From positions 62,001 through 126,000 of the forward strand of contig NZ_WEZF01000004.1 of NCBI RefSeq assembly GCF_009177065.1: 64,000 bases of DNA, written 5' to 3'. Under the pieces are notes generated by a model. It was not told where the DNA came from and made no database searches. It saw only the letters and a list, made by a program, of their open reading frames with translations. Source of the stretch: Tautonia marina (GTDB lineage Bacteria > Planctomycetota > Planctomycetia > Isosphaerales > Isosphaeraceae). Of this stretch, positions 26,646 to 33,942 are shown in pieces. Positions within the stretch are counted from its first letter, which is position 1, and each line of letters starts with the position of its first letter. Made by a program: the position numbers and the translations under genes.

Positions 26646-26652
26646 CCATTTC

Positions 26653-26682
26653 ATTAAATACCTTGCCAGGGTACGAAGTCAA
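26653..26682 (-). promoter_or_regulatory. Sigma70-like promoter of the candidate small RNA
   Basis: TTGACT (26677-26682) and TTTAAT (26653-26658) on the minus strand are 18 bases apart; each matches the consensus at five of six bases. A second possible -10, TATTTA at 26655-26660, would leave 16 bases. Transcription would start near 26646. Confidence 0.6.
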
Positions 26683-27262
26683 ACAAAATCAACCACGATC
26701 GTGCTCTCTGGTTTCACCGTCCTCGGAAGGGGGATCTGCCTTCTGGGTTGCACAGACCTGAACCATCGATTGGGATCAGCGGCGCGATGCCGCCGGATGT
26801 CACGGCGTAATCGCGTCATTTTCACGGTTTCGCTTGGGAGGGAACGTTGCCGAGCGGTTGTTCAACGTCCTCGAAGACGGCCGGAATTGGTGCCCTCGCA
26901 ACGTCACCGATTGTCGAGATTCGGTGGTCCTGACGTCGAGATCATCGGGTGGATTGAATCTCCCCAAACGGGATGGACAGAGATATGACCGGACAAGGTT
27001 TCCCCCGATTTCAATGATTCGAAAATGCAATTGTCCCTGCAACTGCTCTCTCAATCCCATCCCATGCCGTCGGCCCCGATCGGGGATTTCCTTCCCCAAC
27101 CGAGTGTGGGGGCTTGCCAGCCGGAGAGAGCAGGCTCTAGCATGGGTTCTCAGGCTAATCGGTCGGATCGGACGTGATTCGGCCTGACCTTTCGAATGTG
27201 ACGGCGACGCAAGCGTTGGGTTCCGTCTTGATCGACTGAACGACGGGGGCGGAGCGCCTCGA

Positions 27263-28450
27263 ATGGGAGACACGGATCGGATCCTTGCTCGGTACCGCGA
27301 AGTGAAGCGGTATCTTGATTGGGACGAGCGACACGATTACGAACGGCTGGTCGGACTCTTCCCGGTCATTACTCCGCATTTCCCCGGGTTGATAGAGGAT
27401 TTCTACGAAGAAATTCAGCGCCATCCTGGTGCCTCTGCGGTCATCACAGGGGGAGAGGAACAGGTTTCTCGATTGAAGGCCACGCTCCATCAGTGGCTGA
27501 TCGGTTTGTTCCAAACCCCTCCCGATGAGGATTATGCTCAGCGGTGCTGGCGGATCGGTCGTCGGCATGCCGAGATCGGGTTGGACCCGCTTTATGTCAT
27601 TGCCGCCATGGCCCGGCTGCGCTCAGCCATGTGTCGGGTCTTGCGATCGTCCTGGACCGGAGAGTTCGAGCAACTGGCCGAATCGCTTCGATCCCTCTAT
27701 CGACGCCTCGACCTCGACCTCGCCTTGATTCAGGATGCCTACCAGGCCGAGAGTGAAGATCGGCTTCAGCGGGCCGAACGCATGGCCACTCTTGGTCAGG
27801 TTGCCGGTGGCCTGGCGCACGAGTTGCGCAACCCGTTGAACGTGGTCAAGACGTCGGTCTACTACCTCAAGAATGCTCGATCGGCCTCGGCCGAAAAGGT
27901 CGCCGAGCATCTGCAACGGATTGGCCGGGGTGTTGATCGTGCCGATGCGGTCATCACCGCTCTCTCAAGCTTTGCCCGGCTTCCAACTCCAGAGGCTCGG
28001 CCCACCCCTTTGCTTGAGATGGTCCGTGACTCTCTGGAGACCAATCCGCCGGATCCCGCGATCGAGGTTCAGCTTGAGATTGAGCCTTCGCTGACGGTCG
28101 CGGTCGATCCAGCACAATTGCAAATCGTCCTCGGCAATTTGCTACGCAACGCGAACGAGGCGATGGATCAAGCGGGGACGCTAACCGTCCGAGCCCGGAC
28201 CCTGGAGAACGGCCGGATCGAACTCGATGTCGAGGACACCGGAATCGGCATGGCTCCGGAACTGCGCGATCGGGTCACGGAGCCGCTCTTTTCCACGAAG
28301 GCCCGAGGGCTCGGGCTGGGCCTGGCCATCTCTCGGGAAATCCTCACCAAGAACGGTGGCACCCTTCGAATCAGTAGCGAACCAGGGGTTGGGAGCATCT
28401 TTACCCTGGTGCTTAACCCGTCTTCGGAGACCGGAGATCGAGATCGATGA
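27263..28450 (+). CDS. Globin-coupled histidine kinase
   Basis: Residues 15-165 resemble a sensor globin: the conserved YAQRCWRIGRRHAEIGLDPLY contains the proximal histidine (His102) after the F-helix pattern, followed by VIAAMARL. A HisKA helix follows with His186 in GLAHELRNPLNVV, and then a HATPase domain (NLLRNANEA, DTGIGM, GLGLGLAISREIL). The protein (395 residues) has no membrane segment, so it would sense a diffusible ligand such as O2, NO or redox through haem in the cytoplasm. The ATG at 27263 follows GGAG at 8 bases. It is the first gene of a tightly overlapping four-gene set. The globin call rests on motif and length; haem binding is untested. Confidence 0.8.
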   Translation: MGDTDRILARYREVKRYLDWDERHDYERLVGLFPVITPHFPGLIEDFYEEIQRHPGASAVITGGEEQVSRLKATLHQWLIGLFQTPPDEDYAQRCWRIGRRHAEIGLDPLYVIAAMARLRSAMCRVLRSSWTGEFEQLAESLRSLYRRLDLDLALIQDAYQAESEDRLQRAERMATLGQVAGGLAHELRNPLNVVKTSVYYLKNARSASAEKVAEHLQRIGRGVDRADAVITALSSFARLPTPEARPTPLLEMVRDSLETNPPDPAIEVQLEIEPSLTVAVDPAQLQIVLGNLLRNANEAMDQAGTLTVRARTLENGRIELDVEDTGIGMAPELRDRVTEPLFSTKARGLGLGLAISREILTKNGGTLRISSEPGVGSIFTLVLNPSSETGDRDR

Positions 28451-29196
28451 ACGATCCGGCACCTGCCATTTTGCTTGTTGACGACGATATTGACGCATGC
28501 CGCAATGTCTCGGACATCTTGAAGGATCTGGGCTATCAGGTCGACATCGCTCACGAAGGCCAGTCTGCCCTCGAATTGGCGAGCCGGCGACCCTACGACG
28601 TCGCCGTTCTCGACTTCAAGATGCCGGGCATGGACGGCGTGACCCTCTATCGCCATCTGCGGGCCCGGCACCCCGGCGTCGTTGCTTTGCTGCTTACCGC
28701 CTATGCCAGCGAAGACACGGCAACGGCGGCCCGGTCGGCCGGGACGTGGAAAGTCCTGCGCAAGCCGGTTGATATTCCGGCCCTGCTTGGCTTGATCGAC
28801 GAGGCGGTCGGCCAACCCCTTGTGCTGGTCGTTGACGACGACCTCGACCTTTGTGAAAACCTCTGGGACCTCCTCCGATCACGCGACATTCGCGTCTGCA
28901 CCGCTCACGATTCGGCTCAGGCTGTCGAGCGACTCCGAGAGGCCCGATACCAGGCCGTGCTGATCGACATGAAATTGCCCGGTTCCGACGGTTGCTCGGT
29001 CTTCCGAACCGTTCGAACAGTCGATCCTCGCGCCCGAACGGTGTTGATTACCGGCTTTCGCCCCGAAACCGAGCCCTTGATCGAGGTCGCTCTGGCCGAG
29101 GGGGCTGACGCGGTCTGTTACAAGCCGTTCGACTCCCCTGCCCTGATTGACTTGCTCGAACGCCTGGTTGGACCGACTCCCTCTCAATCAAGGTGA
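28447..29196 (+). CDS. Twin-receiver response regulator (REC-REC), no output domain
   Basis: Two complete CheY-like receivers fill this 249-residue protein. The first has acidic pocket residues (LLVDDDIDACRN), Asp56 in LDFKMPGMDG, a Thr/Ala switch (LTAY) and Lys in LRKPVD. The second has VVDDDLDLCEN, Asp174 in IDMKLPGSDG, ITGF and YKPFD. No DNA-binding or enzyme domain is present, which suggests a phosphate relay or sink between kinases. The start overlaps the globin-kinase stop by four bases (ATGA), so the two are co-translated. It probably receives phosphate from the globin kinase and the next kinase. Confidence 0.85.
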   Translation: MNDPAPAILLVDDDIDACRNVSDILKDLGYQVDIAHEGQSALELASRRPYDVAVLDFKMPGMDGVTLYRHLRARHPGVVALLLTAYASEDTATAARSAGTWKVLRKPVDIPALLGLIDEAVGQPLVLVVDDDLDLCENLWDLLRSRDIRVCTAHDSAQAVERLREARYQAVLIDMKLPGSDGCSVFRTVRTVDPRARTVLITGFRPETEPLIEVALAEGADAVCYKPFDSPALIDLLERLVGPTPSQSR

Positions 29197-29204
29197 TTGC
29201 CGCG

Positions 29205-30680
29205 ATGGATACGGCCTCCGCCCGGCGTCTCGGATCGAGGCGCGTCCTGGTCATTGAGGACGACGCCGATGCTCTGGCCAACATCTGCGATATCCTCGAA
29301 CTCGACGATTTCGCGGTCGATGCCGCGTCATCGGCTCATGAGGCGCTCGATCGTCCGGCCCAGCGCTGGGCCTCCTACGAGGCCATCATCCTCGACCGTC
29401 GCTTGCCCGATGCCGACTTCGACTCCCTGATGCCCCGGCTCCGTGCCCTTGCCCCCGATGCCGAGCTGATCATCGTCACCGGCATGGCCGATCTTCGGGG
29501 CGCCATCGATGCCCTTCGCGGCGGAGCCACCGACTACATCCTCAAGCCGCTCGATCCCGATGCCCTGCGGGCGAGTCTCGCCCGCGCCCTCGATCGCCGC
29601 AATCTCCGGCTTGCCAAGCGACGCAGTGAGGACGCCTTCCGCACCCTGGTCGAGTCGGCCGAAGCCGTCATCGTCATCACCCGCCTCGACCGTTCGATCG
29701 TCTATTTCAGCTCCTTCGCCGAACGCCTGACCGGCTATCGGGCCGAGGAGTTGATCGGTCAGAACTTCCGCGACCGCCTTGTGCACGAACACGACCGTGC
29801 CCTTTCGGACGACGCGGTGCTTCGCCTCGGGGTTGGCGAGTCGATTCGAGGCCTAGAATATCGTCTCCGATCCCGAGACGGGTCCTCCCGCTGTCTTCTC
29901 TGGAACGCCCGGCGACTCGATGATTATGAGGGCGAAGCCGCCATTCTGGCCGTCGGTCACGACATCACCGACCTGAAGCAAGCGCAGCAGCGTGCCCTGC
30001 AATCCGAGCGGCTCGCGGCGATCGGTCAGATGGTTACAGGACTGGCTCACGAGAGCCGCAATGCTCTGCAGCGTGGGCAGTCGTGCCTCGAAATGCTCGC
30101 CTTGAAGGTCGTCGATCGCCCCGAAGCGCTCGACTTGATCCGACGGACCCAGCAGGCGCAGGACCACCTGCATCATCTCTTTGAGGATGTACGGAGTTAC
30201 GCCGCTCCCATTCGCCTGGAGTCCGGCCGGTTCGATCTGACGACCGTCTGGCGGGAAGCCTGGTCGTATCTCGAACCCTCGGTTCGAGAACACTCGGCGA
30301 TTCTCGATGAATGGATCGACGCCCCGGAGACCCGTTGCTGGCTCGATCCCTTCCGTCTGGTTCAGGTGTTCCGCAACATCTTCGAGAACGCACTGGCCGC
30401 CGGGACCGATCCTGTCGAGGTTCGGATTCAATGTGTTTCAACGCTCCTTGACGGGAGTGATGCGTTGCGCGTCTCAATCCGCGATAATGGACCAGGCTTG
30501 ACGGCCGAACAGGCAGATCGCATCTTCGAGCCGTTTTACACCACCAAGGCCCGAGGAACGGGCCTGGGCATGGCCATCTGCCGTCGGATCGTCGAAGCCC
30601 ACGGGGGAAGAATCGCCGTTGGTCCCCCCGGAGTTCCCGGCGCTGAGATCCTTCTGACCCTCCCCCGTGAACCGTCATGA
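29205..30680 (+). CDS. REC-PAS-histidine kinase
   Basis: Domain order in the 491 residues: receiver with Asp64 (IILDRRLPDADFD); PAS (about 143-255, VESAEAVIVITRLDRSIVYF); HisKA with the unusual HESRN motif (His282 in GLAHESRNALQRG); HATPase with NIFENALAAG, RDNGPGL and GTGLGMAICRRIV. The receiver at the N-terminus would accept phosphate from upstream partners and control kinase activity. The ATG at 29205 is preceded by AAGGTG at nine bases; an overlapping GTG at 29193 is an alternative. Its stop overlaps the ANTAR gene by four bases. It is cytoplasmic, as no membrane segment is seen. Confidence 0.85.
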   Translation: MDTASARRLGSRRVLVIEDDADALANICDILELDDFAVDAASSAHEALDRPAQRWASYEAIILDRRLPDADFDSLMPRLRALAPDAELIIVTGMADLRGAIDALRGGATDYILKPLDPDALRASLARALDRRNLRLAKRRSEDAFRTLVESAEAVIVITRLDRSIVYFSSFAERLTGYRAEELIGQNFRDRLVHEHDRALSDDAVLRLGVGESIRGLEYRLRSRDGSSRCLLWNARRLDDYEGEAAILAVGHDITDLKQAQQRALQSERLAAIGQMVTGLAHESRNALQRGQSCLEMLALKVVDRPEALDLIRRTQQAQDHLHHLFEDVRSYAAPIRLESGRFDLTTVWREAWSYLEPSVREHSAILDEWIDAPETRCWLDPFRLVQVFRNIFENALAAGTDPVEVRIQCVSTLLDGSDALRVSIRDNGPGLTAEQADRIFEPFYTTKARGTGLGMAICRRIVEAHGGRIAVGPPGVPGAEILLTLPREPS

Positions 30681-31264
30681 CTCGACCCCTACGCATCGCC
30701 GTCGCGGATGACGAACCCGATATGCGGGACTACTACCGCACGATTCTCCCCGTCCTTGGGCACGAGGTGGTCGCTGCTTGCGCGGATGGCGAGGAACTCG
30801 TTGAGCGCTGCCGGGCCCTGCAACCCGATCTGGTCATCGCCGACATCAAAATGCCCGGAACCGACGGGATCGAAGCCTCGTCTCGGATCGAACGCGAACG
30901 ACCCGTGCCGATCATCCTCGTCTCCGCCTTTCACGACGCCGAACTCATCGACCGGGCCGAGACCGATCACGTCCTGGCTTACCTCGTCAAACCGATCAAG
31001 CAGGCCGACCTGGAGCCGGCCATCGCCATCGCTCTGCGAAGGTTTGAGCAGTTTCAGGCCCTTCGCAAGGAGGCTGCCGATCTCCGTCAGGCGCTCGAAG
31101 ACCGGAAGATCATCGAACGCGCCAAGGGAATCCTGATGAAGCGATCGAACCTGGACGAAGGAGCTGCGTTCCGTCGCCTCCAAAAATTGGCTAGTGAAAA
31201 AAATCTCAAATTGATCGAGCTTTCGAAGATGATTCTCACTGCCGAAGAAGCCCTGGGAGGCTGA
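30677..31264 (+). CDS. ANTAR-type response regulator (RNA-binding antiterminator)
   Basis: The first 120 residues are a receiver with Asp56 (VIADIKMPGTDG), a switch serine (VSAFHD) and Lys in YLVKPI. The C-terminal 70 residues show the ANTAR signature: DRKIIERAKGILMKRSNLDEGAAFRRLQKLASEKN. ANTAR domains bind paired hexaloop hairpins in leader RNA and prevent termination. This is the output of the four-gene module: phosphate arriving at the receiver would allow RNA binding. The target is unknown, but the U-tailed leader hairpin at 26556-26602, about 4 kb away on the opposite strand, is worth testing. The stop lies 27 bases from the convergent cheB stop. Confidence 0.9.
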   Translation: MTRPLRIAVADDEPDMRDYYRTILPVLGHEVVAACADGEELVERCRALQPDLVIADIKMPGTDGIEASSRIERERPVPIILVSAFHDAELIDRAETDHVLAYLVKPIKQADLEPAIAIALRRFEQFQALRKEAADLRQALEDRKIIERAKGILMKRSNLDEGAAFRRLQKLASEKNLKLIELSKMILTAEEALGG

Positions 31265-31291
31265 AGCCCTTTCGCACCCCGTTCCTGTCCC

Positions 31292-32347
31292 TCAGAGCGC
31301 AAGGACGCGAAGCAATCCGGGAAGCTCGTCCAGGGCGAACTGCGATCGGATCGCACCGGCCTCAAAGGCCGCCTTGTTCATCCCGTAAATTACCGAGGTA
31401 GCCTCATCCTGGCCGAGCGTCGCGCCGCCGGCCTCGAGAATCTTTTGACAGCCGTCGACCCCATCGCGCCCCATTCCGGTCATCAGAACCCCGACCGCCT
31501 CGGACCCAAACACCTCGGCCGCCGACCGAAACAGCACGTCGATCGACGGCCGGTGCCCACTCACTGCGGGTCCGTCTGACAGTGCGATGCGAACGAACGG
31601 AGGCCGGCCCACCAGCGACATTTGCCGTCCTCCGGGTGCCACCAGGATCAGATCCGACTCGACCCGATCTCCCTCCTTCGCTTCCCGAACCGCGATCCGA
31701 CACCGCCGGTCCAATCGATCGGCAAAGACCTTGGTAAAGGTCGGAGGCATGTGCTGAACGACCAGAATGGGGGGCAGCGGCGGCTCCAGTTCGGAAAAGA
31801 CCCGAGTCAGGGTTTGCGGCCCCCCCGTAGAAATCCCTAGCACCACGCATCGCGTCGCCGCTCGGCCCCCAGAAGGCGTCCGGGGTTCCCGAGGACCGGT
31901 CGTTGCCACCCGCGGCTGCGCAGGACGCGATCGTCGCACTCGGCTCCCCGCGGCGGTCAACAACTTGGCGACCAGCACATCCCGTGCTCCACGAAGTTGT
32001 GAGAAATGCTTGCGATCGGGCTTCGGCAAGAAGTCCACCGCGCCGAGTTCCAGCGCGGACAGCGTAATGTCGGCCCCCTCCTGGGTCCAACTACTGACCA
32101 TGACCACCGGAACCTCTTGTTGCTCAAGCAACCTCGGCAAGACCTCCAGGCCAGAGAGCCCCGGCATCTCAACATCGAGCGTCACGACATCAGGACGCAA
32201 TTGCGCTGCCAGGGCGAGCGCTTCCTCGCCGTCTCGGGCCGCACCGACGACCTCAAGCTCAGAGCTCGATCGGACCATCTCGGAAAGCATCTTGCGCATG
32301 AGTGCCGAGTCATCGACGATCAGGACTCGAACAGGCCGATGAGGCAT
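31292..32347 (-). CDS. cheB: CheB chemoreceptor methylesterase/deamidase
   Basis: The receiver (Asp58 in TLDVEMPGLSG, with VDDSALMRKM pocket residues) is followed by a linker and the methylesterase domain. Its catalytic residues are visible: Ser173 in GISTGGP, His199 in QHMPP and the aspartate in GMGRDGVDG. At 351 residues it is complete. It removes methyl groups from receptor glutamates, resetting the chemosensory array. It is the last gene of the chemosensory cluster, 29 bases after the CheY-like gene, and is preceded by a GGGAGG element. Confidence 0.95.
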   Translation of the reverse strand: MPHRPVRVLIVDDSALMRKMLSEMVRSSSELEVVGAARDGEEALALAAQLRPDVVTLDVEMPGLSGLEVLPRLLEQQEVPVVMVSSWTQEGADITLSALELGAVDFLPKPDRKHFSQLRGARDVLVAKLLTAAGSRVRRSRPAQPRVATTGPREPRTPSGGRAATRCVVLGISTGGPQTLTRVFSELEPPLPPILVVQHMPPTFTKVFADRLDRRCRIAVREAKEGDRVESDLILVAPGGRQMSLVGRPPFVRIALSDGPAVSGHRPSIDVLFRSAAEVFGSEAVGVLMTGMGRDGVDGCQKILEAGGATLGQDEATSVIYGMNKAAFEAGAIRSQFALDELPGLLRVLAL

Positions 32348-32376
32348 CGGAATTCATCCTCCCGGTCAATTCCGGG

Positions 32377-32748
32377 TCAGACGTTAGGGGTGCTGCCAAG
32401 CTTTGTCAGCATGCCAAGCATCTGTTCACGTTGAAATGGTTTGACGATGAAGTCCATTGCGCCGGCATTGATGGATGCGGCCAGCGTCTCCTTCTGGTCA
32501 AGCGCGGTGACGATAATCACCCGTGCCTGCGGATCTTCGGCTCGAATCTGTTTCAACGCTTCGAGCCCGCCCATGATCGGCATGACCAGGTCCATGGTCA
32601 CAAGATCGGGTCGGAGCGATCGGTAGCACTCAACAGCCTCCTGGCCGTCACCGGCCTCGGCCACGACCTGCCAGCCAGCGGTCTCGGCGACACCCCGGAT
32701 CAGCTTCCGCATGATCAAGGCATCATCCACAATCAGGAGTCGCTTCAT
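32377..32748 (-). CDS. cheY: CheY-like single-domain response regulator
   Basis: This 123-residue receiver has VDDALIMRKLIRGVAE, the phosphoacceptor in VTMDLVMPIMGG, the switch threonine in VTALDQKE and Lys in IVKPFQREQ. It lacks any output domain, as in CheY. It would diffuse from CheA to an effector, which could be a motor, a pilus or another protein. The ATG at 32748 is chosen; the open frame to 32823 overlaps cheD. It sits 19 bases after cheD. The symbol reflects context, and a CheY-type function is inferred. Confidence 0.8.
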   Translation of the reverse strand: MKRLLIVDDALIMRKLIRGVAETAGWQVVAEAGDGQEAVECYRSLRPDLVTMDLVMPIMGGLEALKQIRAEDPQARVIIVTALDQKETLAASINAGAMDFIVKPFQREQMLGMLTKLGSTPNV

Positions 32749-32767
32749 CGGTGGGTCCCCGGTCGCA

Positions 32768-33304
32768 TCAGACTGGTCGCTCGATTCGGGCCACACCGGC
32801 CGAGAGGTCGTAACTGGGTCCACCGGGAATACGAACCCGGACCACCCCCGAGGCCGTGTCGAGCGTCACGTTTCTGCCGGTCGATCCTCCGGCATCCTGC
32901 GCCAATATCGGAATCTTCAGGGTACGAAGCAGGCGTTCGGCGGCCTCAAGATTTTGCCGACCGATGTCGGCATTCGGCGCCGATCGAAACATGGCGGCTC
33001 CTCCGACCAGCATTGCCGAAAACGTCGATCGGCCGAGAAGCGAATGGCCCTGAAGTCGTGCCAGGTCCCCGAGCAAGGCGGGGACCGCCGTATCGACATA
33101 TTTTCCGAGCCCGTCCTCACGCCCTCGGGAATCAGGAAGAACAATGTGCGCCATTCCACCAATCCGGGCCGCTCGGTCGTGCAGGATGATTGCCACGCAA
33201 GAGCCGAGCAAGGTTCGCAGGCTCGTCGGCGAGCGGGCGACAGCCCATTGGCCAATCATCACACTAACGATCGGAGAAGGTTCGGGAACGGGTGATCGGC
33301 TCAC
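32768..33304 (-). CDS. cheD: CheD receptor deamidase
   Basis: The 178-residue product has CheD hallmarks: GSCVAIILHDRAARIGGMAHIVLPDS with catalytic Cys36 and His53, followed by the conserved turn KYVDTAVPALL and a C-terminal GQNLEAAERLL. CheD deamidates receptor glutamines and binds CheC, regulating its phosphatase activity. The GTG at 33304 overlaps the cheC-like stop (GTGA). It belongs to a co-translated CheC-CheD pair, as in Bacillus and Thermotoga. Confidence 0.9.
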   Translation of the reverse strand: MSRSPVPEPSPIVSVMIGQWAVARSPTSLRTLLGSCVAIILHDRAARIGGMAHIVLPDSRGREDGLGKYVDTAVPALLGDLARLQGHSLLGRSTFSAMLVGGAAMFRSAPNADIGRQNLEAAERLLRTLKIPILAQDAGGSTGRNVTLDTASGVVRVRIPGGPSYDLSAGVARIERPV

Positions 33305-33942
33305 GACAGGCTCTCCGGCTGGTCTGACTCGGAGTCGTCGATGCCAAGCGTTTCGAGCCCTCCAGTTGCCGGAACGATGACCATCGCCCAGTCATTGGTA
33401 ATGCCATCTACCGAAAAGTGAATCTCGACCATCACGATCCGATCATTCCGACTCGCCTGATCCATCAGGGCGAATTCGATCAGGCTCCCGGCGAATTCGA
33501 AGCGGAACTCAGGTGGCCCAGGAACCATCAGCCCACCCGGATCAAGCGACTCGGCCATCGCGTTGACGAATGCACAAACAACGATGTTGCTGGTTTCCTG
33601 CGCGGCCGACTGCTCCATCTCTCCCCATTCCGTCGCGGAGCCCTCCGGCCGACCAATCAGGGCGTCGATCATGGGCATCGCCGATCGGTCATCGAAGATC
33701 ATCAAGACCGTTCCCGGGAGCGGGCCGGACAGGGGAATCGCGCAGGCCGGAACCACCGAGTCAGCCGGGCCGAGTGCCTCGGTCGCCTCGGAAATCTCCG
33801 CAAAACGGACCCGACTGACCACAAGCGACGCGGGCCGACCGAGCCACTTCGAAAGCGACTGCGAGGCCGCCTCAGCCCCCTTCCGAATCGCCTGCTCGAT
33901 CCTTGGGGAAATCTGTTCCGATGAATCGTCCCCCGTCATCAT
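33301..33942 (-). CDS. CheC-like phosphatase with one intact motif
   Basis: The 213-residue product follows the CheC/CheX fold. Its second motif (EMEQSAAQETSNIVVCAFVNA) keeps the Glu and Asn that attack phospho-CheY, with Pro residues in the expected place downstream. The first motif position, about residues 15-40, reads AIRKGAEAASQSLSKWLG and lacks the Glu/Asn pair, so only one active site seems intact. Its start overlaps the cheA stop (ATGA) and its stop overlaps cheD, meaning cheA, cheC-like and cheD are tightly coupled. It would terminate CheY signalling. Confidence 0.7.
   Translation of the reverse strand: MMTGDDSSEQISPRIEQAIRKGAEAASQSLSKWLGRPASLVVSRVRFAEISEATEALGPADSVVPACAIPLSGPLPGTVLMIFDDRSAMPMIDALIGRPEGSATEWGEMEQSAAQETSNIVVCAFVNAMAESLDPGGLMVPGPPEFRFEFAGSLIEFALMDQASRNDRIVMVEIHFSVDGITNDWAMVIVPATGGLETLGIDDSESDQPESLS

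Larger units (their letters stand above)
26414..27262. other. Large non-coding stretch with candidate small RNA
   Basis: These 849 bases separate the small gene and the globin-kinase gene. They contain the promoter/terminator pair of a candidate RNA (26556-26682). A 12-base palindrome CCCCGATCGGGG lies at 27074-27085. I find no convincing protein gene; the minus-strand frame at 26800-27273 is low-complexity and lacks a ribosome site. Confidence 0.5.

Noticed and set aside
27074-27085. Palindrome CCCCGATCGGGG
   Set aside because: CGATCG-containing palindromes are common in this DNA, so it is not evidence of an operator on its own.
26800-27273. Minus-strand 157-codon frame upstream of the globin kinase
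   Set aside because: Composition is Arg/Ser-rich and low-complexity, with no start signal or motif. It does not explain the terminator at 26556.
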